This document shows, one piece after another, positions 10,831 to 21,494 of a stretch of DNA of 64,000 nucleotides. The notes below the pieces were generated by a model that worked only from the letters and a program-made list of their open reading frames with translations, searched no databases and was not told where the DNA came from. The first letter of the stretch is position 1. The number at the start of each line of letters is the position of its first letter. The translations under genes were made by a program, and so were the position numbers. The DNA is taken from assembly GCA_038363925.1 (NCBI GenBank), contig JAQQWL010000011.1, forward strand, positions 8,060,001 to 8,124,000, in the 5' to 3' direction. Source of the DNA: Apiospora phragmitis. Lineage: Eukaryota; Ascomycota; Sordariomycetes; Amphisphaeriales; Apiosporaceae.

Positions 10831-11965
10831 TTAGACATAGTGCTGCAGCTCCAGCCTCTGGCGCGCACCCTCCTTGTCTCCACTCGTCAACATCATCTCG
10901 AGCAGTTCCAGATCTGCAAGTGCCATCTCCGGTGCCTGCTGTGGATTTGGGGTCCCAGACGCCATGGACTCGGCCCAAGCGCTGACCTCCTCCTTGACAC
11001 CGTTCGACTTCTCGAATGTCTTCTCCTCCCGAGTAGCATCCTGCCCGGCGCCCCGAGTAGTCACAACTTTGCCCCCTTCCGCTTGAACGCTACCCTTCTC
11101 ACAGGCGATCAAGAAGTCGAAGGCGCTCAGCGTTGTCCCGACAGAGAAGATGAAGGAGCCGACAACGTTGGACTTGGTCTTGAGAACCGCGTTGATCGAG
11201 TCTACCGGTGGCAGGTAGCTCTGGATCAACGAAGTATGGGCAATGACGCTGTCGACTGCATTCTCCGGGCCCAGCAGCTTTCTGAGCGCCGACGTGAAAT
11301 GGACACCAGCATCTAGGAGCATTCCGCCCTGATACTCGGGCTTGGCCCGCCATGCTGTATTGAGGTATTTGTTATCTGTCTGCATGCTCCAGCTCACCCT
11401 TACGACGAAGCCGCTCACTTTCCCGAGTTGCTTGACCTGCTCAGCGCCGTAGGTGTAGCCTTGGATGAACCGGAAGTTCTCGGCGATCGAGAGGCTCGCC
11501 TTGGTCTCGGCCGAGAGCTTCTGGGATTTGGCGATGAGCTGTTTGGCCGTCTCGACGTCTTTCGCAATCGGCTTCTCGGCGAGGACATGCTTGCCGGCCG
11601 CCAGAGCCTTCTCGATGTACGCCGGCTGCTCCGTGATAGGCAAGGCCATGATCAGCCCGGTGATATCGGTCCGTTTCAGGACATCTTCGAAGGATTTACC
11701 GTCCCCGGAGTCCGAAGAATAGAGGTCCACTGAGGCGGAAGCATCTCCGGGAATGAGCTTTGCGGTCTCTTGAGCCGACTTGATGGATCGGCTCCAGATG
11801 GCCTTCAATGACAGCTGGGGACAAGCCAGAACAGCGGGCTAGAGCAGATAGTCAGTGACAATGAAAGCATTTCGCATACTCAATCTGTATAGGGTCGGCA
11901 TATACCAAGTGCTCTTCCTTCACGAAGATACCTCCACCAATGATTGCAACGCCTAGAGGAGCCAT
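10831..11965 (-). CDS. Gfo/Idh/MocA family NAD(P)-dependent oxidoreductase
   Basis: Exon 1 is 11965-11906 (20 codons) and exon 2 is 11838-10831; the intron of 67 bp (GTATAT...CTCTAG) is in phase 0. The product is 355 residues, normal for the family. The N-terminal Rossmann fold starts with GVAIIGGGIF (residues 5-14), a variant of the dinucleotide-binding glycine motif. The family signature Glu-Lys-Pro is at 108-110 (VLAEKP), and the C-terminal domain has the conserved GGMLLDAGVHF stretch. It resembles the uncharacterised yeast YMR315W/dimeric dihydrodiol dehydrogenase branch rather than a named sugar dehydrogenase. The substrate cannot be inferred. No signal peptide or C-terminal targeting signal is visible, so it is probably cytosolic. 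It ends head-on with the thioesterase gene. Confidence 0.92.
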
Positions 11966-13729
11966 GTTCAACAGCAGCAATGTGGAGTATGGGCTCCACA
12001 CAATTCCAGGGACTTCAAGGTACTGTTCTACATAAACGAGGTTGCTGGGATAAAAGCACAGATAGGCACCAACTAGGTTCACACTTTCGGCCAACTACCG
12101 AGATACTCTAGGAAGTGGGAATTGGGTTGTTGTTTGTACTTTGGAAGATTGCTACTTGTACATGCTGCAGGATTTCATCCCCGCCTCAGCTGTGGTAGTT
12201 TGCACCGAGTTTGCACCGAGCTCGGAAGGCACGCAAGCAGCAAGCAGCAAGGGGGAGCGGATGTCGTCCCCCGCATTGGTTCGGATCGTCCGTTCCCGTG
12301 GTGCCATGATCATGACGTTGACGATCTGATCTATGGGGTTCGTTCTGTCAACACAAATCAGTGCAATTCAATTCAGCAGCAGCAGCGCACGCCATGTAGA
12401 TCAGAAGATTAGGTCCCCAGCAGCATTGGTCGGTCGTTTATTGTTTGTTCGTTTGTCTAGCAGCTCGGTATCCTCCCTGAGGCAGTCAGGTCCTTGTGAT
12501 GCCGTAGAGAGCTTTAAATCAGTCACTCAATCGCTTAAGGTCTAGCGCCTTGTTTAAGTACATATGTGCATAGAAAACACAGAGTGAGCCCATCAGTTAT
12601 TGTATATATGTAGAGCTTGGTGTGGTTAGTTGTACGGTATCTTGTCCAATATTGGCCATAAGTACATGTAGGTACCTCACAGGGGCCCAGCAGCAGCAGC
12701 AGCAGCAGGCCCTGCCTATTACAGTCGTTCGCGCGCAGCACTTGAAACAATGCCTAATGTAGCCTGATGGGTGCATATTTGAAAAGAATATATGGCCCTT
12801 GGCGATAGTGGTACATGATAACCTCACTGAACTTTCTGTCAAGGGATCACGAGAAGGGCCGCATGCCGAAGTATGCGCCAAAATGCACGCGCGCAGAAGC
12901 CATATCCGAGTCCTCCAAACTAGCCACAGCCAACCCCTTTCAATGCGACGTCGAATGCAAACAAACAAACACAATACCACCTTGGTCCATCTGGATATCC
13001 CAGTTCGCATAAACAACTGAGCCACGATGCCAGTTTGTGTGAACTGTTCTGTCCTATCTTTAGGATCCCGACTGATTGACATGAGATGGACGAATTCAAT
13101 TTAGCTCTGACGCGTCGCGGGTAGGGGTTGATTTCCAGGAAACGTCCCGTCCCATGTCCCTCCACTAAAAAGGCGGTTTGCGTAGGTGCTCCCGTGCAGT
13201 CAGTGCTGCTGCTACCCTAATAAAGAGAGAGAGCCTAATTTTAGCTCCCTCGCAATCAGAGCCTCTCTCAGCCTCTTCCATGCATTGACGGTCAGGGGGA
13301 CAGTGGACATTTACCACCCGGCATCCAAACCTTCGCAGCTACAGTATCACACGCCAAGATCAGAAACAAGGAGAAACTTTCTGTTTGCCGCGGTATGAAG
13401 CGGGACAGAACGACACCTAGCTACGACGACCCCCCTAGGGCGATCTTGAAGAAATCGGACCACGAGCGAAGCCGCCATCAAACCTAAGAACCACCCGCTG
13501 TGTTTCGCACCGACAAACGGCCGGCTGCTCCCCCTCCCGTCCTCCCGTCGTCCTCCCTCCCTCGATCGGCTCGATTTTCGCCAAGGGTGCGCGTACATAC
13601 CCCCGGACGAGAACAGGAAAGGAGAAGAAGAAGAAAGCAAAACGCCATTGGGCGTTCGGACGATGTGAACGTGACCGCCTTCGGCCCTTCCCTCCTACCC
13701 ACCTCCTCCGTTCATCCGCCCCGCGCTAG
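11966..13729. other. Intergenic stretch between oxidoreductase and deacetylase genes
   Basis: No gene recognised. The open frames (up to 161 codons at 12597-13082) have no domain and overlap others. The right end (about 13,180-13,729) has pyrimidine-rich plus-strand sequence and is the probable promoter and leader of the deacetylase gene; the left end is the promoter side of the oxidoreductase. A CAG microsatellite lies at 12688-12708. Confidence 0.5.
12688..12708. repeat. CAG microsatellite
   Basis: Six to seven CAG units in an intergenic stretch. Confidence 0.75.
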
Positions 13730-14542
13730 ATGGTGCGCCTCCCCGCAGTCTTCCGCCTCCCGCCCAAACTGCGGCGACGGGCGCGGCGGCGCAGGATGAC
13801 GACGCTGGTGGCGCTGCTGGTGCTGCTGCTGGTGCTCGTGGTGCCCTTCTACGTCATCTACAAGCCGCCGCGGCTGCTGATCCGGTACTTCGCGCGGCGG
13901 TGGCCCGACGTGCTCTGGGAGGTGGACGTGGCGGACCCCCGCCGGCCGGAAAACAAGATCATCGCCCTGACCATCGACGACGCGCCCTCGGAGCACACGG
14001 AGGAGATCCTGTCCGTGCTCCGGACCTACGACGCGCAGGCCACCTTCTTCACTATCGGCGGCCAGGTCTCCGGCCGCGAGGAGATCCTCGCCGACGTCGT
14101 GCGCGGCGGCCACGAGCTCGGCAACCACGCGATGCACGACGAGCCGTCGCGGGCGCTGAGCGACGCGGAGCTGACGGCGCAGATCGAGACGGTGCGCGAC
14201 AAGATCGGCGCTGCGTACCGTGAGGCCGGCAGCGAACAGCTGCCGCCGCAGTACTTCCGGCCCGGCTCGGGCTTCTTCAGCGACCGCATGCGCCGGCTCG
14301 TCGACCGGCTGGGCTACCGCCTCGTGCTCGGCAGCATCTACCCGCACGACCCCCAGATCCAGTACCCCTCTGTCAACGCCCGGCACATCCTGAGCATGCT
14401 GCGCCCGGGCGCCATCATCATCTGCCACGACCGCCGCCCCTGGACCGCGCCCATGCTGCGCACCGTGCTCAAGGAGATGAAGGCGCGGGGGTACCAGGCG
14501 GTCACCGTGTCGGAGCTGCTGAGGAGGGCCGGCCATAGCTAG
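13730..14542 (+). CDS. Membrane-anchored polysaccharide deacetylase (CE4/NodB family)
   Basis: A 270-residue single-exon protein, very GC-rich. A basic N-terminus (residues 12-22) precedes one hydrophobic segment at about 23-45, so it is probably a type II membrane protein with the enzyme domain in the lumen or outside. The NodB domain follows. Motif 1 is T-I-D-D-A-P (81-86; Asp83/Asp84). Motif 2 is G-N-H-A-M-H-D (131-137). Motif 3 is the YFRPGSGFFS stretch (175-184). The last motif is I-C-H-D (231-234). In canonical CE4 enzymes motif 2 is His-x-x-x-His, two metal ligands; here the second position is Asp137, although His136 lies next to it. CE4 enzymes remove acetyl groups from GlcNAc polymers such as chitin. 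The substrate is not shown by the sequence. The start is chosen because it precedes the basic/hydrophobic anchor directly. Confidence 0.88.
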   Translation: MVRLPAVFRLPPKLRRRARRRRMTTLVALLVLLLVLVVPFYVIYKPPRLLIRYFARRWPDVLWEVDVADPRRPENKIIALTIDDAPSEHTEEILSVLRTYDAQATFFTIGGQVSGREEILADVVRGGHELGNHAMHDEPSRALSDAELTAQIETVRDKIGAAYREAGSEQLPPQYFRPGSGFFSDRMRRLVDRLGYRLVLGSIYPHDPQIQYPSVNARHILSMLRPGAIIICHDRRPWTAPMLRTVLKEMKARGYQAVTVSELLRRAGHS

Positions 14543-15048
14543 GGGATACTACTAGCTTGAGCGTTTTCCGTGGAGGTTTTCCCGCGTAGCCGCAAACGGC
14601 GACACTATTTCGCTTGTTACTGGCGGGGTATATGGCATCTTTGATGATGATGGATATTGTTCATTCAGTTGTGGTATTTTGGTATGGCGCCCAAGTGTTA
14701 CTACTACACGACTTCGACGGCTTCAACGAGAGAGACGAGTTTGGGCAAGAACATAGAGTTGATAAAATATCGGAAATTTCCAGGTGTAAAAACAACGCTC
14801 TTGTAGTCAGAGATTTCACGTCCGTCTTAGGTTATGGGGACTATAGACTTTTGCTTATCTGTATGCTACTCATGCCGAATATAAAGTGTAAATGAGGTGC
14901 GCGTATATCAAGCAAGCAGCGCTGAGGTTGAAGTGTTTAGTACCTTATTGGGCATACTCTAGAACTTGCTCTAATATACAATCTCCTATGAGCAAATTAG
15001 TTACTATGGTACTTGGGTAGTATGTTTTACAGTTTCATATCTCCTCTC
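14543..15048. other. Convergent intergenic stretch (3' ends of deacetylase and PLP enzyme)
   Basis: AT-richer than the flanking genes. It contains one 93-codon frame (14614-14895) without recognisable features; it is most likely the 3' untranslated region of the deacetylase gene and the terminator region of both genes. Confidence 0.5.
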
Positions 15049-16420
15049 TTATTTGCTCTTGGCCAGCTCCTCAAACGCCTGCTCCAGATCACCCTTGAGG
15101 TCCTCCCACCCCTCGAGCCCGACGCTGACGCGCAGCAGCCGCCGGTCGCACATCGAGTCCGACATGTGGCGCCACTCGATGAGGCTCTCGACGCCGCCCA
15201 GGCTCGTCGCGTGGTGGAAGAGCTGCAGCTTGCTGGGCAACGTCTTGGCCTGCGTCTCGTCGTGGGTCAGGAAGGCGAAGACCGGGTTGAACCCGTTGGG
15301 CATCTGCTTCAAGAGCCAGCTGTTCTCGGGCCCGCCTTCGAGATCCTTGGTCTGCAGGCTCGAGTGCGTCACCTCGGCCACGACCTTGGCGACGGCGCTG
15401 CCCTCCTTGCGGGCCTCGGCCGAGAGCCACGCGACCAGCTGCTCGGCGTCGCGCGCCTGCTTCTTGACGCGGACCTCGAGCGTGCGCAGGCTGCGGATCC
15501 CGAGCCAGCCCTCGAAGTTGCCGAGCGTCGAGCCGAGCACGAGACGCTCCTCCTTCAGCGGCTGCAGCATCGCGGCGGCGTGCCGCGGCGCCACGGCCAG
15601 GACGCCGCACAGCATGTCGCTGTGGCCGCCGAAGTACTTGGTGCCCGAGTGCATGACGAGGTCGGCGCCGAAGGCGAAGGGGTCCTGCAGCGGCGGCGGC
15701 GCGAAGGTGGCGTCGACGGTCAAATAACAACCGACGCGGCGGGCTTTCGCGGCGTAGAAGGCCAGGTTGCGGGCCGTGCCGAAGGGGTTGAGCGGCGTCT
15801 CGACGTGCAGCACATCGCCGGGGCCCAGCTCGGTATCGGCGCAGTCGAGGTCCAGCTGCCGGAGCCCCGTGAGCTTGGCCAGGAGCGCGAGGACGCCGTG
15901 GCAGCCGTGGTAACCGCCCCCGATGGCGACGCGCTTCGGGTTCAGGTGCACCAGCATCGCGTGGAAGGCCGCCAGCCCGGACGAGTACGTCAGCGCCGGA
16001 CCGCGCAGGATCGAGGTCAGGATCGCCTCCATGCGGGCCGAGTTGGGCGCGCTCGCGCGCGAGTAGACGTGCGAGTCGTGGACATTGGCCGGCTGTGGAG
16101 CTCTTGTTAGCACAGTGATTAGGTTGGTATGTACCGAGTGATGGCCGTACATTTGGGTTGTGCCACGGCGAGAGCTCGTCTGGGTTATCGCTATAGCGAA
16201 ACGTAGTCGAAACATGCATAGGCGGTGCGACTGCCTGGTGCGAGCTCAAGAAATCATCGGCGTGGATGGTTTGGGCCGAGAGAGAAAGGTGTTGCAATCT
16301 TGTTGCCAGTCTGGTGGTCTCCTTGCCCTGATCCGTCTCCTCCAGAGGGCTCTGGTGAGCCATTCCTTCGACCAGCTCAGGCTCAGTAGCAGCAGAGCCG
16401 GCCTTGGTATCTCCTGCCAT
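15049..16420 (-). CDS. Cys/Met-metabolism PLP-dependent enzyme (cystathionine gamma-synthase/lyase family)
   Basis: Exon 1 is 16420-16151 (90 codons) and exon 2 is 16092-15049. The 58-bp intron (GTACGG...CCACAG) is in phase 0, and the product is 437 residues. The fold-type I PLP domain has the family landmarks: a Tyr-x-Arg stretch near the join (DSHVYSRASAPNSARMEA), the Ser-Ser-Gly-Leu-Ala loop, Asp217 in TVDATF for the pyridine nitrogen, and the Schiff-base lysine Lys242 in HSGTKYFGGHSD. Family members make or split cystathionine and related sulfur amino acids in the trans-sulfuration pathway. The N-terminus resembles the less-studied fungal branch typified by yeast YHR112C, so the reaction is unresolved. 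The start follows an in-frame extension that lacks conservation. Most open frames overlapping it on the plus strand are GC-driven antisense artefacts. Confidence 0.92.
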
Positions 16421-19173
16421 GATGGATGGTATACGAGCACTATATCCGAACTGGACTTTGGTGGGTTTTTCGAGTAAGTAAAATTTGGTTGCCTCTCTAT
16501 CCCTCAACACTTCAATGATAATGCCGTGCTCTTATGTGCGTCGTTGTGTATGTCCTTAGATGCCTATGATCAATCGAGACTGTTATAGATGTCTTCGCAT
16601 GTCCTCTGTAAGGCGTAGTTGACTACATGTAGTTCATCTGCTTCCGTACAACCCCACTCCCATGTGATAGTCAGTAGGTATTCTTGGGCTCGGTGAACGG
16701 GTCAGTAGTTCTTCTTCATATCGGCCATCAAATACGTTTACGTAGCACAATAGGCGCCGTTGTTGAATGGCTAGGTTGAACGGGGTGCCCCTCAAGTTTT
16801 GGCCCGATCTTGGCAATCGGCTCCGTTATCGGGTTGCGGGCCCCGTGACGTGATTCTGTATATGAATGACATTATCGCCGAAACTCTTATATGAACATAT
16901 ATCACCGTGGATTGAATGATTCCAATGTCTTCTGCTTGACCAATAATATCATACACCACGCTTTGTGTGGCCCAATGTTAAGGAGAGGCGTGGACGAGAC
17001 CGTTACTACATTGTGTAGACTTATGAACCAACCAGCTCGAGTTCCCATGGTGTTTTGCTTTGTAGCAGCGTAATAGCCCACTACGTTTACCTCGCCCATG
17101 TGTCGAATTCAGGGGTTGGCATTCGGGAGACAACCCCGTGCGCACAAGCCGACAGCCGGCAACCGAGCCGGAAACCGGACCGGATATTTGGACGTCACCT
17201 TAAGCACCAACGCAAGAAACCGAGTCTACTGTTTGATATCGTGCAACAAGAGACACTCTGGTGGTCGTTCCCTATGCGAGACTGGATCGGCTGCGGCTTC
17301 TTGCGCGGCACGGAGCGGCGCGGCAAGGCAGATATTATGAGCTTTCTCATAGCAATCCTTCCTTTTCAACCGAAGGCTTGGTGTGTTGCGTGTGAAGAAG
17401 TCTGTGACAGCGATAAGCACCTCTATACGGAGGAAGCCCTGCTACCTTTCAACGACTACGAGTAGCGACCACCTGTGTTTGTCAATTTGTCCCTCGAGAG
17501 GTTGATGAGAGAACCAGTACTACCGACCATGATATTGTTGCACTTCCCGCCAGAGTTATGTGTGTTGTTATGGAAAGACAGATGGTGGGAATTTGTCAAT
17601 CCAGGCATCCAGTTTTTGTCCTTCGTTGTCCAAGCCCGTAGTCATCTAAGCCGAGTGGGAAGTCATGAACGAGCATTTGCAATGACACTGGCGGGATTAC
17701 TCCTGCTCATCGTGAAGAAGCAAAACCCCCACGCATATCTCTCGGCTTTAGTTTCTGGGCAGTAAAGGTCGGCGGACGGATGAGTTTGGTATGGCATATG
17801 TCTTGATGTTGAATTGCCTGATACTCCCTGGATTCACTCACCGACTCTTCTGAGTATTGACGACAGGCCACTTCTTCTCGGTACAACCGACTAGAAGGAC
17901 AAGCCTCCTATCTATCTATGTATGCAAGCCGCAGCAAACACCGGAATTCCAAATACTTGACTTGAGGAGAATGGGGTCAATGGAGTCTGGCCCTCTCTCT
18001 CATGCATGTTTCGCACCGCTAGCCACACCAGCTCGGAAGTGCTAGACTCAAAGCGGGCGAGAGAACAGATCGAAATCTTCGAACGGGCGGGAGACCGACT
18101 TACGAATACCACACCACCTGCCACCACGATACCGACTGGGATCCAATGACAAATAAAGCGCCACATCGTCCTGTAGATCAACGGGAAAGATCCTGAAATA
18201 AATCCCCTTGGCAACAAGACCCTATTATATTCATACTAGAGGAGCTCCCCCCTGCTCTTGAGAAGTTTACCCCTCCAATCCGATGATGCTCAATAAACTT
18301 GTCGGATGGCTGGGGCCCAGCCGAAGCAAGACAAACTGCATCGTTATCCAGAACAAATAGTATGTGGATGCCATGTGATGTGCTTGCAGGAATAAGAAAC
18401 AAAGCCATTGAGAGAACCCGATGCTCAGACAGTGTCTGTCTATGTGTTTGGTCAAAGTTACGGCTGAAGCCAGCCAGGAAGAAAGAGAGGCAGCTCAAGC
18501 AGGAGCTTGAGTTCGCGTGAGCTGTCGAGTTTTACGTAGCTTGCTCGGGACTACTATTGCTGCTATTGCGACGACCCTTAGCACTACCCCGCTATCAGCG
18601 CCCCCACTATCGTCATCGAGGGACCCTGGGACCCTACTTGGGAGGACGCGGTGATCTCAGCCGAACACAAGGTGCACTGCACACCTGTAAGAGGAAACCG
18701 GATAGCTCTCAGCCATGACTGCTTGCTGTAAATGAATGCCACGCTGTCCTGTCTTGGAAGGGTCACTCAGGGTTCAAGACAGGAATCGAAGAGGAAGGTC
18801 CATATGTCAATGGACTTGGCCAGATTCCAAATACTCCAAATATGGCGTTTCATTGAGTTTCCGCCATCCACTTTCCGGGGCTGATATATGCATATTTGGT
18901 CCGAATAGATGTCATAACAGGGCGAGCATACTCCCCACCTGCCACCTATGATGGCTTGTCAAGCAGCTGTAGTCTAGGTTAGTAGATAAACGTGCAGCAG
19001 CTTTACCTCCCCTTGCCTCATAACCCCTCTTCTTCCCTTTTTCGAACATACGACTATATAGAAACATACATTCCCACATCCTCGTAACAACCCATCAGCC
19101 TGTCTTGTTACAACAAACAAACCTCTGACTCAGTATCATCTATCCCACCCCTCCAAACAAACCACATAACACA
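16421..19173. other. 2.75-kb divergent intergenic stretch
   Basis: It lies between the divergent PLP-enzyme (-) and GFA-protein (+) genes. I find no supportable coding region; candidate frames at 17055-17465 and 17475-17765 have no domain, no splice support and poor codon character. The right end is promoter-like: TATATA at about 19,054-19,059 and a CA-rich leader ending at the ATG at 19,174. Confidence 0.5.
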
Positions 19174-19706
19174 ATGGGTCTCTCCGGCCACTGCCTCTGC
19201 GGCGCCGTCAAGTACACGGTCGACGCCGAGCCCCTGATCGTGGCCTACGACCACTGCGACGACTGCCAGCGCCAGTCGGGCAGCACCTACTCGCTCGTCG
19301 TCGTCGTGCCCAAGGACAAGCTCAAGATCGACGGCACCACCAAGTCCTTCGCCGGCAAGGGCTCCTCGGGCAACGCCGTCCACCGCGTCTTCTGCCCCGA
19401 GTGCGGCTCCCCCATCGCCCACGACCCCGACGCCGCGCCCGAGATCATCGCCGTCAAGGCCGGCACCCTCAGCACCGAGGACAAGAAGAAGCTCAAGCCC
19501 GTAAGTTTTGTTCTCTATCAATCTTCCCCATCCCCATTCCTTTTCTTGTCATTCATCCAAGCGTGGATATCCTTCTTTCGCCATGAAAATATTTCAATGG
19601 CTGATACTCATCCGCGATTGCTCAGGACACCGAGATCTGGACCATCTCCAAGCTGCCTTTCTGCCAGGAGCACCTGGAGAAGCCCTTCAAGAACATGCCC
19701 GAGTAA
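19174..19706 (+). CDS. GFA/CENP-V-type zinc protein
   Basis: Exon 1 is 19174-19500 and exon 2 is 19626-19706. The 125-bp intron (GTAAGT...CTCAG) is in phase 0, and the product is 135 residues. It has the GFA (glutathione-dependent formaldehyde-activating) fold. Zinc-binding cysteines are Cys7 and Cys9 (GHCLCGAVKY), Cys28 and Cys31 (HCDDCQRQSG) and Cys74 and Cys77 (FCPECGSPI), the usual CxC, CxxC and CxxC sets. The founding enzyme was proposed to speed S-hydroxymethylglutathione formation, but most fungal members have no tested role. No targeting signal is visible. A TATA-like box lies about 120 bp upstream. Codon use is strongly C-ending, suggesting good expression. Confidence 0.94.
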
Positions 19707-20098
19707 ACTAAACCCGACTTTTTCTCGTTTGATAATACCTGTGGGTTTAGAGGCTTAGTGAAAGTCGATTTGGGTGGCATGGGGATGCTTCGGGATATAT
19801 GAACTTAGCAGCCCAAGAGGGTCTTCCCAAGCGGCGTTGACGGAAGGAGTTCGCAAAAGGTGGGAGGATGCGAAAAGTACAGTAGTAGCTCGACTATGAA
19901 TTACAATACCACCAAGTTCAACCATCTCTGAAGAATGGCCTAGTTGGTTGCGTCTTGTTACGACCAGTTTGCACACTCACGATACGAGTTACGCAACATC
20001 ATTATCTTCATTATAGACTCGTAAGTATAGTAGCTCCTTATTTCACACGTAGCTCATCAAACACACAAGTTACACACTCCATCAGCTTCTTTCGCGGT
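19707..20098. other. Convergent intergenic stretch
   Basis: 3' regions of the GFA gene (+) and the GPI-protein gene (-). No gene or clear repeat is seen. Confidence 0.5.
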
Positions 20099-20935
20099 TT
20101 ACAACGCAGCCACCAACGCACCACCCGCCATCGCCACCATCAGGCCCTTGGCGCCCGCCACACCAGTAGGCGCCGCGACGTTACCCGTGGGCGTAGTCGA
20201 GGAACCCGTCGCCGTCACCGTCGCATCATCGCTGCCTTCGGTAGCAGCAGCACCCGTTTCACTACCACTACTGCCGCTACCACCCGTCGTCTTGGACGCT
20301 CCTCCCGACGTCCCTGACGTCCCTGACCCCGTTCCCGTCTCCTCGGGCGTCACCGTCGTAGCCGTGGCCGTAGCGCCCGTAGCACTGCCCGTGACGGGCC
20401 CGGGCCCCTGGGACATCTTGGCCGTGAAGTAGAGACTGACGGCCGTCTCGCCGCTCTTGGCGTCACTCGAAGCCGTGCCGCCCACCGTGGGGCCGACGAC
20501 CGAAGCGCCGGCGGACTCGAAGATCTCCTGGAAGCTGGCGGTCGGAGTGCCAATGCAGAGCGCGCTCGAGGCGACAGCCAACACCGAGGACCAGTAGGTG
20601 TTGTCGCGCTCGGAGCGAGCGCCGTGCAGCAGTAGGCACTTCTGGCAGCCCAGGTAGTCGCTAAAATAAGAGCCGCCGCACATGCATTGAGCGTGGGCCT
20701 CGAGCGCGAGCGGGGAGCTGCCGCTGGGCTGGCACGCGTTGGCGATGCTGTCGATGGAGATGCAGGGCGGCACTTCGCCCGGGGCGAAGCCGTCCTTGGG
20801 GCCCGGCGGGTTGCACACCTTCTGGATGTAGGCGTCGTCGCTGCCGTCGGCGCGGGCGGCTACGGGGATGAGGTCGGACGCGAGGATCGGACGCGCCGCA
20901 AGGAGGGCGGCCGAGGCCAGGGTTGCGGTTCTCAT
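20099..20935 (-). CDS. Secreted, probably GPI-anchored Cys-rich cell-surface protein
   Basis: A single exon of 278 residues. The first ~20 residues are a signal peptide (short basic start, Ala/Leu core, cut near ASD/AARAD). A globular part (about 35-140) has eight cysteines in the order C, C, C, CxC, C, CxxC-type pair, C. It is followed by a long Ser/Thr/Gly/Ala-rich linker, likely O-glycosylated, and a hydrophobic Ala/Gly/Val/Leu tail with no charged end, typical of a GPI-anchor signal. Eight cysteines recall CFEM proteins, but the spacing does not fit the CFEM pattern, so I do not call that domain. Such proteins sit in the fungal wall or plasma membrane. The function is unknown. Confidence 0.85.
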   Translation of the reverse strand: MRTATLASAALLAARPILASDLIPVAARADGSDDAYIQKVCNPPGPKDGFAPGEVPPCISIDSIANACQPSGSSPLALEAHAQCMCGGSYFSDYLGCQKCLLLHGARSERDNTYWSSVLAVASSALCIGTPTASFQEIFESAGASVVGPTVGGTASSDAKSGETAVSLYFTAKMSQGPGPVTGSATGATATATTVTPEETGTGSGTSGTSGGASKTTGGSGSSGSETGAAATEGSDDATVTATGSSTTPTGNVAAPTGVAGAKGLMVAMAGGALVAAL

Positions 20936-21494
20936 CGTGGGCGGATGCGTTTAATGTGGTGATTAAGCCTCAATATGTCTTTGACGTCGCCAAGTGTTAT
21001 TGACGATATAAGTCACTAATAATGTGATAAGGTTGCTTGCGCCAAAGGGCGGGCAGCAGAAGCTATTAATAAGTATTGATCTCGGACGTCAATGGCGTGA
21101 GCGGCTGGTTTCTATATAATTTCCTAATCCCAATACAGTAGTCCTCCACGGCCCAACACGCGATGTTTTGTCCCTGAACGGTACTCAATCCCGTCCATGA
21201 AGCGGTCGGTTAGCCAATTCTGTACAAGCCACCACCCCATGGATGCGGCGCGGATTAGGCAGCGACATATCTCTTACTGAATTTCGGAATGGGATGCCGC
21301 AAAGGTGTTTATCGGGAAAGAGTAATTTCGCGATGCTCGCTTGAGGCGCAGGAAGGTTGAGTATGCAAGTGGTTGGTCGGCACACCAACGCAGGTTAGCC
21401 ATCTGCATCTGATTCTCTCCGGTCTCAAGGTGAAAAGCTCGGTAAGGAATATAATCAGTCTCATTAGATGTTCGTAACTCTACACCCCAATACA
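20936..21494. other. Intergenic stretch upstream of the GPI-protein gene
   Basis: It holds the GPI-protein promoter (right of 20,935) and the 3' region of the helicase gene. No gene recognised. Confidence 0.5.

Noticed and set aside
13712..14536. 274-codon minus-strand frame opposite the deacetylase
   Set aside because: Antisense artefact of very GC-rich coding DNA; the plus strand carries the NodB motifs and the minus translation is Arg/Val/Ala/His-biased with no domain.
15013..16110. 365-codon plus-strand frame opposite the PLP enzyme
   Set aside because: Antisense shadow; the minus strand holds the PLP lysine, splice sites and conserved family motifs.
15089..16510. 473-codon minus-strand frame read straight through the PLP-enzyme intron
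   Set aside because: Only the first ~90 codons from 16420 match the family; beyond the splice site it is in the wrong frame and becomes Arg/Ala-rich noise.
17055..17765. Two plus-strand frames (136 and 96 codons) between the PLP enzyme and GFA genes
   Set aside because: No recognisable domain and no credible intron joining them; treated as chance frames.
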